64,000 nt of DNA from Aporrectodea caliginosa (lineage: Eukaryota; Annelida; Clitellata; Crassiclitellata; Lumbricidae), in assembly GCA_020284085.1 (NCBI GenBank), contig JACEVL010000005.1:1471215-1535214 (forward strand). The letters are read 5' to 3'. The translations under genes and the position numbers were made by a program. The notes beneath the pieces were generated by a model that was not told where the DNA came from, did no database searches, and worked only from the letters and a program-made list of their open reading frames with translations. This document shows, piece after piece, positions 10,398 to 20,159 of this stretch; position 1 is the stretch's first letter; each line of letters opens with the position of its first letter.

Positions 10398-11120
10398 AAG
10401 TAAGTAAGTAAGTATATTCTTTATTCAACCAATTGCATATCCGCACTTTGGTGTACATACATTTATACAGAGTATAACATTCTTATTATAAACGATTTGC
10501 GTGAAAGATTGTCAGCTTGTGGAATAATACGGTCATGTAATCTCGGGCGCAGGGTGTAGGGGAGCGACTTTTTGGGGGAAGTAGTCCATGGAGTACATGC
10601 CCCGGGTTTCCTAGGACCGCAGAGAAAAGGCGTGAGTCGGCAGTGTTGCAAAGATGCTCAAACGAAGGACTGTCCTCTGGCAGGTACCGCAGACGAGTCA
10701 GACGCCGCATCGCCGACTGAAGGCGGTTCTTTTCTTGCTGCCCTGCAAATCCCCACCAAGCCGGAGCAGCATAGAGCATTCGGGCCACCGTTGTAGCACG
10801 AACCACGTCGTATAGCATAGGGCCTGAAAGACCATGCGCCACGAGGATGCGCAAGGCATACAGCGATTGTCTGGCCTGACAACATATACGGGTGATGTGT
10901 GACTCGAAACTCAAAGTTTCATTCATTGTAACGCCCAAGATGACCATGCTGGAGACCCTTGTCAGTCCCGGAGTAGTAATCGGAACCGCGTCTCGCCCAG
11001 CACGCCCCCGTGGCCGACGAATCACCATTTCAAAGGTCTTTTTTGAGTTCAGTTTTAAGTTACAGGTTGCAGCCCAATCTGTGACGTGGTCTAGTTCTGC
11101 TGAGATCGTTGCACTGTGTG
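10398..11120 (-). mobile_element. APE-type LINE fragment with (ACTT)n tail, inserted in the LTR element
   Basis: On the minus strand an open frame encodes the C-terminal half of a LINE reverse transcriptase: ATCNLKLNSKKTFEMVI, QSLYALRILVAHGLSG and then VRATTVARMLYAAPAWWGF. It stops close to an AATAAAGAATATACTTACTT tail with four ACTT units (10396-10413). The RT catalytic core and endonuclease are missing (5' truncation). The same family is seen at 27.9, 40.6-41.6, 42.9 and 52.8-60.0 kb. It splits the LTR element's coding region and is therefore a later insertion. The frame here is intact for about 225 codons, which suggests a fairly young copy. Confidence 0.85.
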
Positions 11121-11756
11121 AGGCGACAGTTTGAAGAACAAGTGTGTGCGTATGATGATAAGTGTACAAATGCTGTGAATGCCGGTGATATGTATCGCAT
11201 GGATATAATTGACTTGAATGATGAGAACGAATTGCAGGAGGTTGTTGTAGTACCTAATTATGTCGCTGTTGTAAGTTGTGAGAATGACTTGAGCGCACAG
11301 TTGAGTGTATCTGATGAGGTGTGTATTGAGTCTCCCGTTGAGATTGATTTGAATGAAGAGTACGAATTGCAGGAGGTTGTTGTAGTGCCTAATTACGTCG
11401 CTGTTGTAATTTGTGAGAAGGACATAAACGAGCAGTTGTGTATGGATGTGGTAACTCGAGTGGATTCAGTCAAAAGTGTACATACAGGTGCAGGTGAAAA
11501 TGAAGAAGTCGAAATTTCTTTTGATATGTTGGAATCTGTGTCTGACGGTTTACGTTGGATGTTCTACAAGGTGATTCCTGTTGGAAATTTTTGTTGGTGT
11601 TGTGTGAATGTGTTGGTTGTTTCTGAAGACAACAAGATATTGATGAAAGGTCGGTTGTGTGAACAAGTGTTGAATACAGTTGGTCGACTTAAGATGAACG
11701 AGTACTTGAGGAAGTTGTGTAGCACTGTTCAGAATGATGTGAATTTTGCGGGTTGA
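11121..11756 (+). pseudogene. Acidic ORF of the LTR element with an internal duplication
   Basis: An open frame of about 210 codons is rich in Asp, Glu and Val and probably continues the frame cut at 10397. It contains a duplicated block: DLNDENELQEVVVVPNYVAV at about 11212 and DLNEEYELQEVVVVPNYVAV at about 11347, each followed by a related cysteine-containing segment. I recognise no RT, RNase H or integrase signature. The plus strand is markedly G+T-rich here, which explains the Val/Cys/Leu bias. A frameshift near 11750 connects it to the next ORF. Function unknown; it sits where pol would be in an autonomous element. Confidence 0.45.
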
Positions 11757-12870
11757 GGCGCAACAGAAGTTGATGTTGTTGAGTAGAACTGCATATGATG
11801 TTGTTGAAACTAACGATGTGTTGGAAATTTGTCTGGTTGATACGTCGCAGAGGTTGCATGACTGTAAAGCAGTAGTGTCATTGGATTCTGTGGTGACAAC
11901 GGTTGTTGTTGCTAGTACTTCAGTTATGAGTTCAGGGAGTTGTATTTCTTCTATGATGGCGTTGATGTGCATGGATGTGGAGGTTGGTGAACGAGTGGTT
12001 CTTGTGAGGAAGACTGTATTGTTACAATGTGATGGTCAGATGGAGTATGGGTCGACTGATGCCTTGGTGAAGGATATTGTGATTCAAGTTCTCACTATAA
12101 TGCCCTGTTCACAGTTGTGTCAGTTTGTGGCAGACGACATGTTTGGTTGGCATGTCTCGGTGGCAAGTGTATTGAATACTCTTGTAAATGAGTGTGACAT
12201 TTCAACGGATCGTGTTGAAGATTTTTTGAACAAGTGTTCTATGAAGGTTGGTCACGAGAATGATGAAATTTCTATGAGTTTATCGGGACTTTCTCCGGAT
12301 ATTGTTGATGTTGGTGTGAAGTTGAACGTGGATCAAGTTATGGTGCGTCATGATTGTGAAAATGATTATTTGGAATGTAACGAACTTGTGCAAGATGATT
12401 TTGAAGAGGTTGTGCATTATGATGATTCTCATGTGTGTGTGAGAGTATCTTTTCAGGAAGTCTACGCGCTGGAAGTTCCTGTCGACGATGGACGCAAGCC
12501 TGTGACGAGACGTGGTTCGAGGCGTGTGACCGTCTTCTTCGAGCTCTGGATGACGATGGCTGTATTGGCGTTGGCGACGCATGGTACTTCAGTCACGAGA
12601 GGCACGGCCTACGTGTTTCCTCCGTCAGTGGAAATGGACGACGCGTTGGTGATGTTGCTCGTCGTTGTGTGCGCCTTCATGTCCTGTGGTGTTGTACAGT
12701 TGGTGGTGTACACTGACTACCCTCGTCAATGTAGTTTGGAGTTCCACCTTTGGACTGGACTGTGTAAAGTTGTTCCAGAACTTTGTTGCAGAACTTTGTT
12801 CCAGAACTGTGGAAGTCGTCGTTGGAGTTTTACGGGCCTGTTGCCATGGACGGTTGATGTAATTACGTAG
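11746..12870 (+). CDS. 375-codon ORF of the LTR element, C-terminal membrane segment
   Basis: The frame is open without a clear ATG at its start, and likely continues the preceding ORF by frameshift. It is acidic and Val/Asp/Ser-rich up to about residue 260. The end is different: a basic patch (KPVTRRGSRRVTVFF), a hydrophobic stretch (LWMTMAVLALATHG), then a strong candidate transmembrane helix (LVMLLVVVCAFMSCGVVQLV, about residues 304-323). Position just before the 3' LTR and a C-terminal membrane anchor recall an envelope-like ORF, but there is no cleavage site or other env hallmark, so that is speculation. No family recognised. Confidence 0.4.
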   Translation: MRVEAQQKLMLLSRTAYDVVETNDVLEICLVDTSQRLHDCKAVVSLDSVVTTVVVASTSVMSSGSCISSMMALMCMDVEVGERVVLVRKTVLLQCDGQMEYGSTDALVKDIVIQVLTIMPCSQLCQFVADDMFGWHVSVASVLNTLVNECDISTDRVEDFLNKCSMKVGHENDEISMSLSGLSPDIVDVGVKLNVDQVMVRHDCENDYLECNELVQDDFEEVVHYDDSHVCVRVSFQEVYALEVPVDDGRKPVTRRGSRRVTVFFELWMTMAVLALATHGTSVTRGTAYVFPPSVEMDDALVMLLVVVCAFMSCGVVQLVVYTDYPRQCSLEFHLWTGLCKVVPELCCRTLFQNCGSRRWSFTGLLPWTVDVIT

Positions 12871-13101
12871 AGTGTGAACATTTGTTGGATTGGACTTTCG
12901 AACTTTGGACTTTGTAGGTTTGTGGATCGAATGATATGAACAGATGTAATATGATATCGAACAATTGAACATTATAAACATTGAGGAATCGAGCGAGTTG
13001 AAGATGTTGTAGGCTTGATTCATGAAGTATTGTGAACATTATGTAGAATTGTTTTCCTGTACATTGTGCATTTTGTGTTCGTCAACCTACGGGTTGCCTC
13101 A

Positions 13102-13118
13102 ACTTTGGGTGGGGGATA
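13102..13118 (+). other. Polypurine tract
   Basis: TTTGGGTGGGGGATA sits directly before the TG of the 3' LTR, the expected site of plus-strand priming. Confidence 0.7.
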
Positions 13119-13584
13119 TGTTAGGTATAGGCCCCATATAAATGGTCTGGTGTTAGGTGGTAGAGCTTAGCACGTGTGTGGGATGGGTCTCCCGCCTAAA
13201 CTAGTGGTGCCTATATAAGCTGGTGGTAGGAGTCGTTGTTAGGCCAGTTGTGGTTCTCGTTATGGTGTTGCTGACCCTCGTTGGGTATTCTTCTTTCGAC
13301 CACCGTTTGGTCCTTTGTGCTTGTCGCAGCACCGTTTTCCGATGTTCTTTGGTGGTGTGCACTTCGTCGTCTTCTGAACTCATGGGTTCTACACGTTTTC
13401 GGCATTAGAGGTCTTCGTTAGACCTGCTGACGTGGTTTTTGGTGGTTCTTGGAGAGTCGTGCTGCGTTGCTGCCGTGCTGTAAAGGTATCATTGTGCTTG
13501 TAAATATGCTTTGTATATAGTTTTCATTAAATTGTTATATTTGAATCCAGGGCATTTTTAGTTCTTCTAGACAGCGTCGCAACA
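13119..13584 (+). repeat. 3' LTR
   Basis: The 466-bp LTR starts TGTTAGGTATAGGCCCC and ends CGTCGCAACA. It is nearly identical to the 5' LTR apart from three indels and a few substitutions, which suggests a moderately recent insertion. Confidence 0.9.
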
Positions 13585-13588
13585 ATAT

Positions 13589-13738
13589 ATGCATACATAA
13601 ATATATATGTGTATATATAATATGCATTTATATACATATACATGCATATAATTTATGCATATGTACATTATAATTATGTATATATTATATACGTAGAATG
13701 TACATATGCATATATATGTACATAAACATACATGTTTT
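13589..13738. repeat. (TATATG)n-type microsatellite
   Basis: An ATGCATATA/TATACATA array right of the LTR element, running into the right piggyBac-type end. Confidence 0.85.
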
Positions 13739-13823
13739 TCCTTGGACGAGTTAACTCGGGGTTCACGCTGCACAATAGTTACCGCTGGACGAGTTAACTC
13801 GGGGTTCACGGTAAAGGGGTTAA

Positions 13824-14480
13824 TGACGTAATTCTGTGTAAACACAACAACCATATGAACCTAATATGAAGTTCAGTGCGAATAATGAACCTCTTGGCAT
13901 TTTCTTATTAGTGGAAGTTATAGAGATACTTTTTTCACAGTTTTACAGTGGAGTGATTAAGATGCATTAAGTATGCCATAGTTTCAGGAAATTTGAGCTC
14001 TGTAGTCAGTAATGATGATCTCAAAACTTTCAAAAGTCTGTACATTAGAACAAGACTGAATGCGCTGACTTCGCACTCGGATGTGTGGCAACATTTTGGT
14101 CCACACTACAGTGAGTTTTAATGGGAGCTGCAGCTGCCACCCATGATTCATATATTTGCCCTAGTCGCCCTTAGTAGTAGGCGAAATAGGGGCATTGGCA
14201 CAGCGAGGTCTAAATTTCAAGGTGGTACCAGCAGTCGAGGCCAAGTCAATGGACCTCGTTTATAAATTCGGCTTATAGCGGCTGCGACTTCAGAAGCACT
14301 TTTATCGACCAACGGCTCAGCCTCTTTGAATCGTGAGGCAACGTTAACCACAGTCAGAGCATATTTGTACTTCTTACAATGAACTCTTTAAAACTCTATT
14401 GTCATAGAACTTATAATTCTATTTTCTATTCACTCTTTTAAACTTAAACCCTTCCCTTTTGGTCTTGTCAAAGATACCGT
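13824..14480. other. Unassigned stretch
   Basis: No ORF over 60 codons and no clear repeat. Around 14160-14200 a C/G-rich word (TAGTCGCCCTTAGTAGTAGG) stands out but has no partner that I can see. Confidence 0.35.
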
Positions 14481-14519
14481 TGTGGTCCTCTTCTCTACAT
14501 TCTCTTTACAGCAGACACT

Positions 14520-14745
14520 AGGTCTGTCCACATCTCTGTGTACATGCAGGATTTCCTTCACTGGCTCCCGGTCCAGCTGTGTCCTGGGCATAGCACCTGT
14601 ATATCTTCGGGAGCTCCTTAGTTTAACTCGGCCTGCTCTGGTTGCCGATCTCTGCGCTTGGACTCCAGAGCCAGAGGTGACTTTGTAGTTCCACATGATC
14701 GCACTGCCACTAGACAGCATAGGCGTCTTAGAGCAATCCGACGCT
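14520..14745 (+). mobile_element. CR1/L2-type LINE fragment, RT C-terminus
   Basis: Across two frames the plus strand reads DFLHWLPVQ, then VYLRELLSLTRP, then FVVPHDRTATRQHR. This is the order found just behind the catalytic core in CR1/L2 reverse transcriptases. It breaks off at about 14745, where a second LINE begins with an earlier part of the same domain, so two elements are joined here. Confidence 0.6.
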
Positions 14746-15336
14746 CTGTCTCCTCCTCTGTCTTTACCTCTATTGTCCATGCCTTCGTCTGCTCTCGGAT
14801 TGATTACTGTAATTCTCTCTTGGTTGGTCTCCCAAAGGTTCGTCTCTCTCCTCTTCAGTCTGTTCTAAATTCTGCAGCCAGACTTCCTTGCTCATCCCAC
14901 ATATCTGCTTTCATGTTTGACCACCTTCATTGGCTCCCTCTTACTGCTAGGGTTCAGCTCAAGGTACTTTCTTTAATCTAACCGGTCATTTACTGGCCGA
15001 GCTCCCAAGTATCTCTGCAACCGTATCCGGCTGCCTGCCTCGGCTACTTCTTTTCGCTCGCTACGCTAATTAAACCGGCATGATCTCTTTGTCCCGCGAG
15101 CGAGAACTGCTATGGCTAAAACGCGAGCCTTTGCCTTCATTGGCCCTGCACTATGGAACTTGCTTCCTCGAGGAACTTTGACATGTTCCTGTTTATTAAC
15201 TGGTGGGTCAAGTGCCTCTTTTCGTTGTCCGAAGACCTCTTTCTTTTCTCTGGGTCTTTCGCACTGGGAGCACCTCTGATTGGTGTGCACTGCGAAAGGC
15301 GCTATATAAATTGATAGATACAATACAATACAATAA
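14746..15336 (+). mobile_element. L2-type LINE 3' end with (ATACA)n tail
   Basis: The frame to 14981 encodes VFTSIVHAFVCSRIDYCNSL, then LQSVLNSAARL and FDHLHWLPL, a standard CR1/L2 C-terminal RT segment. It continues with frameshifts through FVPRARTAMAKTRAF-like and LWN.LP-like blocks to the terminal hairpin (GGAGCACCTCTGA ... GGCGCTATATAAATT) and an ATACAATACA tail. A 5'-truncated, dead copy. Confidence 0.75.
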
Positions 15337-15530
15337 GACTTCCTTGATCCCCTCTGTTTGGAATGGCCTCCCCTCCAACCTGTGCTCTCTCTCCTGCAGG
15401 ATCTGTCTATCTCTTTTTATAAACTACTTAAGACTTTCCTGTTTGGCTGGGCCTGGGTCAGGAGCGCCTCTGAGCACCATCTCAAAAGGGCGCTATATAA
15501 ATTACATACATAGATAGATAGATTAACATG
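15337..15530 (+). mobile_element. L2-type LINE 3' end with (ATAG)n tail
   Basis: It begins right at the previous tail. The coding remnant reads VWNGLPSNLCSL, then the hairpin GGAGCGCCTCTGAGCACC ... GGGCGCTATATAAAT, ending in a GATAGATAGA tail. The different tail repeat marks a different subfamily that landed in or beside the older tail. Confidence 0.75.
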
Positions 15531-16530
15531 CAACTTGTTGTATGTTACAATTGCCAAATCACTCTTGGGTTTCTCTAACGAACAACTCCAGTGCTTACTT
15601 TAAGATATCCTGTAAATGACTGCAGAGGTTCAAAATATCAAGTATTATGCTATCAGTTATACATTAAACCTTTCTGATATAAATTTTCACGGAAGTGCAA
15701 TTGAACAACCGGTATGTTATGAGAAAAATTATTAAGTTCACCATTACCTTCCTTTTCATTGTCCTGTCATGCTGAGCAGCCTTGCTATGAGAGGAGCTTT
15801 TACAAATGTCCATGTACAATAAGATTACCTTATTTTCTGGATTATAAATCACACCTTTCTATAAGGCGATTTGATGCAAAAGTGTCATGTCAATACATTG
15901 GTTGCACCAGCTAGAGTTGTGGCTTCAACATTTGTTGTATCCGAAAACCGTAGTTGCACAATCAATTGTGTAATTCTTAGACACACAGTTACATGGTCAA
16001 ATTCTGCTGAAATATAACTTTTGAACCACAACGTAAATTAAAACTCTGCAACACTTGTAGTTTAATGCCTTCTCTTTTGATAAAGGGATGATTCTGACTC
16101 AAGAGAAATAAAGACATTAAATACAGAGAAATACAGCGATGTACATCTAAAAAGTCATCGACTTTAATTAATATTGACAGCTCTGCCTTAATGCAGCAGA
16201 TTCAGATACAGTGAAACACAAATTGTCTAGTATTAGGTCACAATCATTTTATGATAGGACACTATCATATGGCAGAAGGCTACAGCGCAAGTGCACTGGC
16301 ATCCGTCTGTTCAGGTCTTTCAGCTTTCTGGCCACGCCAAGACTTGGTACTTTTAGCAGCGTTTAGATTCTAAAGGCAATACAAATTGGTAGCAGAGAAA
16401 ATACGTTTTAAGGTCTTCAATTTTGTATTCATATTTCAGCACTGGACAGAGGTAGCCAACATTTTTGTAAAGTTCCACAAATACATAACTCCTTGTATAC
16501 ATTGCTACCCTCAAAAATCATGTAAAACCC
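15531..16530. other. About 1 kb without recognised features
   Basis: AT-rich, no ORF over about 62 codons, no paired repeat noticed. It may be old intron of the minus-strand WD gene or its 3' flank. Confidence 0.4.
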
Positions 16531-16534
16531 TTGA

Positions 16535-16629
16535 CTAATAATAATAATAATAATAACAATAATAATAATAATAATAATGTAATTAGCAACTTGTATTGCA
16601 CCGGTGTCTAATGCACAAGGCATCAACCG

Positions 16630-16676
<47 letters not shown>

Positions 16677-16713
16677 CCTGAACAGATGATAACTGATGTC
16701 TCGTACAACGTTC

Positions 16714-16781
<68 letters not shown>
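16535..16781. repeat. Three (AAT)n tracts separated by short unique spacers
   Basis: (AAT)n runs at about 16535-16579, 16630-16677 and 16713-16781 are separated by about 50 and 36 bp of unique sequence. The spacers look like minimal tails left by elements that enter (AAT)n. Confidence 0.85.
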
Positions 16782-17420
16782 CGCACGGGCTGTCATGCGG
16801 ACTCGGACCGGGTAGGCTCGCCAGACACGCAATCTTGAACGACCTCATCAGCCGCGGCCTCTCGCGTGCCGGCGTCCCTAATATCAAAGAACCTCCTGGA
16901 ATGTCAAGAACGGATGGAAAGCGCCCGGATGGTCTAACGCTTATTCCCTGGCGAGGCGGACGCAGCCTTCTATGGGACGTCACAGTGACGGACACCGTAG
17001 CACCCTCATATCTGCACTCAACGGCGGCGACGGCGGGCGCGGCTGCGGAGCAGGCGGCCAATAGGAAGAATGCAAAATATAGTCAGCTGATGTCAACCCA
17101 CCTTTTCGTGCCAGTTTCGTTCGAAACCATGGGCCCTATAAACACCACCGGCATGGACTTCATCAAAGAGCTGGGGAAACACATAACTCTAACCACCGGA
17201 GATTTAAAGGAAACTAGCTACCTCTTCCAGCGCTTGTCAGTAGCTATACAGCGCTTTAACGCGATCGCTTTTCGTGGTTCTTTTATGCAGCCGGATCTTG
17301 CCGAGGGATAAACCGTTCCAGAAAACCATCTTCCTTTCTCCGGATAATAGTTTTGATAGCCTGAGGGATTAGTACTACCTCGGGTAAAAAAAAAAAAAAA
17401 ATAATAATAATAATAATAAT
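16782..17420 (+). mobile_element. R4/Dong-like LINE, 3' fragment with endonuclease domain, in (AAT)n
   Basis: The frame 16835-17311 encodes the end of ORF2: GMSRTDGKRPDGLTLIPW, then GGRSLLWDVTVTDTVAPSY, then FIKELGKHITLTTGD and LFQRLSVAIQRFNA. RPD followed about 14 residues later by D fits the PD-(D/E)XK restriction-like endonuclease of early-branching non-LTR elements (R2, R4/Dong, NeSL). It is clearly homologous to the end of the element at 43103-45512. The left side is (AAT)n and the 3' end is A-rich followed by (AAT)n (17390-17420), so the copy lies within its microsatellite target. 5'-truncated. Confidence 0.75.
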
Positions 17421-17730
17421 AAAGTCTTTGGTTCTCGTCCCCATGAATGGTCGTTTTTTATATTGAGTCACGTTAGCACATCTGAATTTAACCTTAGTTC
17501 GCACGAGAAGCACGGTTTTTGTTGACAGATAGCACAACTTACGCAGAGTGCCGCGACGATATTGGACGGTTGGCTGAAATTTCACATCTTTAGGTTGGTT
17601 TTTGATCATTTTGGCAAAACTATCTAAGATGGGCGATAATAGGGTGTAATGGCATGTCAAGACGATCCAGCCAATCACAGACCACCCAATCACAGAACAA
17701 TGCACCTGTAGCACCTGGAGTAAACAAGGG
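17421..17730. other. Unassigned spacer
   Basis: No coding region or repeat recognised between the two R4/Dong-like fragments. Confidence 0.35.
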
Positions 17731-18829
17731 GGTTTGCGGCCACTGCCTAGCAGTCAGACAGTTACACCTGCGTGATGGCACAGTTCACCCGCATGGCCCG
17801 CGTAATAGCCCGTGCCCTGGCTAGAGGAAGCCGCTGCTGGCCCAGCCATGACAGGTCGATGGGCAGGACAAGGCGGTGATAGACAGGCCGACAACGAGAG
17901 ACAGCGCCCAGCTGGGGCCGAGGACGTTGGTCCCACCGGATTCGGGGATCTATCCTGCACCAGGGAGACGAAGGAAGCTTACACCCGAAGCAAAGGAATA
18001 GGGTCGTGAAATACATCCTGAAAGGTGCACAATTCGCCTGCTCACGAGCCCTTGAGAGCATCTTAGCTTCCATAAATAGCAACCCAAGCGACACAGAGAC
18101 ATCAGCTGCTGTGCTTTACCTCCCGCGTCATGGCTCAACATGGCAAATGTTGTCCAAAACTGCCTCGACAATAAGGATTTCATGAAAGAGGAGGATGCGG
18201 AGGTAGATGGTGTTTCAGGCACACGAAGAAGAGCCAGTGCTAGAGACCTGTTTCTGGCGGCAGTGAATGCAAAGGTGGAGGAGGGCAACATCCGGGCCGC
18301 ATCGCGCATCCTCTGTAGCCTGGACCGCCCAGTTGAGTAATGATAGAATCACTTGCACCCATACAAGAGAAACATCCTCTGAACGGCTGGATGGCCAAAT
18401 GGCAGATCTACCGGGGCTACACAAACACATCGTTTTCAGGTCTCAGTGAGAGAAGTTGAGGATGCGATTAGATTTCCTGGCGGGGTCAGCAGGGGGCCAG
18501 ATGGGCTGTGCCCCCAACATCTACACGACTTAATAAACACCAGGGAGTCAGCGGGCTCACTACTCCAGACTACTACTGACTTCATAAATGTGCTGCTGAG
18601 GGGAGAATGCCCACATGAGATTCGGGAGCTGATATTTGGAGGCACTCTAATTGCCCTCTCTAAGAATTCTGGCACCTCAGAACAATTGTCATCGGATATG
18701 TATGGCGTAGGCTGGCGGTGAAGTGTGCCAATGGGTATGCTCTGACCAGACTTGGGGCGTTCTTCGCACCGCTCCAGGTTGGCATCAGGACCCCACCTCA
18801 CCGCCAGAAATTTCCTACAGCCTTCTCCC
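17731..18829 (+). pseudogene. R4/Dong-like LINE, 5' fragment (zinc finger and start of RT)
   Basis: The start reads VCGHCLAVRQLHLRDG, then HPHGPR and PCPG, a C-x2-C ... H ... C finger as in the N-termini of restriction-endonuclease-type LINEs. After frameshifts come AVNAKVEEGNIRAASRILC (about 18260) and FPGGVSRGPDGLCPQHLHDL (about 18475), then LLRGECPHEIRELIFGGTLI. These align with the beginning of the RT at 43103-43500 (GGPDGFTPQHLKNLL, LLRGRLPKQVADILYGERLI). Several frameshifts and stops are present. The copy is cut at about 18830 by an L2 tail, so the catalytic YMDD region is absent. Confidence 0.7.
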
Positions 18830-18935
18830 TCCTCAAAACATTCTTCTTCTCTAGCGGTTCTCGCACTGGGAGCACTACTGAATGACCACTGCTGTGAGTG
18901 GCGCTATATAAATTAACAAATACAATACAATACAA
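18830..18935 (+). mobile_element. L2-type LINE 3' tail with (ATACA)n
   Basis: CGCACTGGGAGCACTACTGA ... GTGGCGCTATATAAATT is followed by AATACAATACAATA. A very short 5'-truncated copy inserted in the R4/Dong-like fragment. Confidence 0.75.
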
Positions 18936-19629
18936 TATTTCAAACCGACAAACACAATGATTACAATTCAGTATGAACGGATGATTACAGGAGTCGAATT
19001 TAACTGCATATGGCAGCCAAGCAAGGCACCCATTACGTCCTACATCTCATTTTACCAATGCTCCATCTCGCGAATGATAGGCCGAGTGGACCTTTTCGCA
19101 GATTTGCGGGAAGCAATCCCGCTTCCTACTGCGTTTATAGTCTGGAAGGTACAATATAATATTTGGTTATCAAAGTAATTCTTAACAGGTACCTGTAATA
19201 GCCATCTTTCCATCAAGTGATATCTTGACACAAGTGACCATGGATGTATGCTGGTCATTGGAAATGGTCAGCGATTCATGTGCAAAAAATGACCATACAC
19301 AGACACAATCCTAAGTAAATAATAATATCAAATAAGAAGAAGGAAATTGTAAACACTATTAGATGTTGAAATTATTTTTTAGAAGTGACACTTATCTGCA
19401 TTAATAGTCTTCTAACCCAGCATAAAGAAAACTATCTAATAATTCAAAGGGCCTTACCTGTATTTTATTGCATTTTTTTATTGTAAATAGAAAATTTGCT
19501 GCCATAACACAGCAATTAACAATGGATCAAGATTTTAACTGTTAGAGGCTATTCAGTGCAATAGTTTCTATTGTGGCTAAACAGATTCGACTAGTGCAGT
19601 CAATTTATTGGCTTGTCTTAGTGGCCAGA
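18936..19629. other. Unassigned stretch with one exon-like block
   Basis: Mostly AT-rich. On the minus strand 19141-19056 has an acceptor-like TACCTTCCAG, 86 bp open in two frames, and a donor-like CATTGGTAAAAT. I do not recognise either translation and it is not WD-like, so it is only noted. Confidence 0.25.
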
Positions 19630-20110
19630 GTTAGTTTTTCTAATGCTTTTTTAGAGGTAGTGGCTAATAAATATTTCTTAACATCATTCTTGGCAGAAAG
19701 TTCTTGTTCTGTTTATTAGGCAGGGCAAATGGGTGTGGTCGGTGGTGCAGATTGTATCGACTGTCCTGTTGTTTCTGAAACATCCATCAAAGGACATGAC
19801 TTGGGTCACTGATGATGGCCTTGAATAGTGCGTCATCAGCTCAGTTGGCCAGATAGTCTGCCGTTGAGCCTCCCATGGCAGAAAACTGTTCACCTCACTC
19901 GCTGAACAATCCGTCCAATCCATTCATGTTCCTCTGTTCTCAAAATCCCACCATGCTGGAGACACACACACAAGTCTAGCCATCGTGGTGGCACGTATGA
20001 CCTCATATAGGGCCTGCGCTGGCATTCCTCGGTTTCTTGCCAATAGTTACTCCAAGAATTTTAATAGTTGTCGTTCTCTTGACCCATTACAGATGGATGT
20101 GAAGCGAGGG
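19630..20110 (-). pseudogene. LINE reverse-transcriptase C-terminal remnant
   Basis: Read on minus from 20110, GMPAQALYEVIRATTMARLV and SPAWWDFENR match the ALRILR..L.DVVRATTVARMLYAAPAWWG region of the (ACTT)n LINE family. The rest is frameshifted and the end runs into AT-rich DNA without a clear tail. An old copy. Confidence 0.55.
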
Positions 20111-20159
20111 AAGGCATGCTATGGCCTACCACTACCATCTCATGAGTCTTTGCAGGGTA

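Larger units (their letters stand above)
7842..13584 (+). mobile_element. LTR retrotransposon, complete ends but no recognisable reverse transcriptase
   Basis: Two direct LTRs (7842-8344 and 13119-13584), starting TGTTAG and ending CAACA, enclose a 4.8-kb interior. ATAT flanks both sides (weak, in microsatellite). A possible primer-binding site follows the left LTR and a purine-rich tract precedes the right one. The interior encodes a basic gag-like protein, a retropepsin-like domain and two further acidic ORFs, all in plus orientation, interrupted by a MITE (9102-9536) and a minus-strand LINE (about 10398-11120). No RT, RNase H or integrase motif was seen. The protease resembles those of Ty3/gypsy-type elements, so that group is the best guess. 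Confidence 0.8.
3686..13823. mobile_element. Region bounded by piggyBac-type ends (TTAA + CCCCTTTACCGTG)
   Basis: TTAA at 3686-3689 is followed by CCCCTTTACCGTG. At the other side CACGGTAAAGGGG is followed by TTAA at 13820-13823. The 14-bp ends are perfect inverted repeats and both abut TTAA, the obligatory piggyBac target. Inside the right end, GGACGAGTTAACTCGGGG occurs twice (about 13745 and 13787) as subterminal repeats; the left end lacks them. The interior is (TATATG)n-type microsatellite holding three other elements. The simplest reading is a small non-autonomous piggyBac element, swollen to 10 kb. Two unrelated solo ends are the alternative. Confidence 0.5.

Noticed and set aside
16429..17061. 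210-codon minus-strand frame with poly-Tyr/Ile
   Set aside because: It reads through (AAT)n and the antisense of the R4/Dong-like ORF.
18957..19178. 73-codon plus ORF as a gene
   Set aside because: No similarity and an overlapping exon-like signal on the other strand; could be chance.
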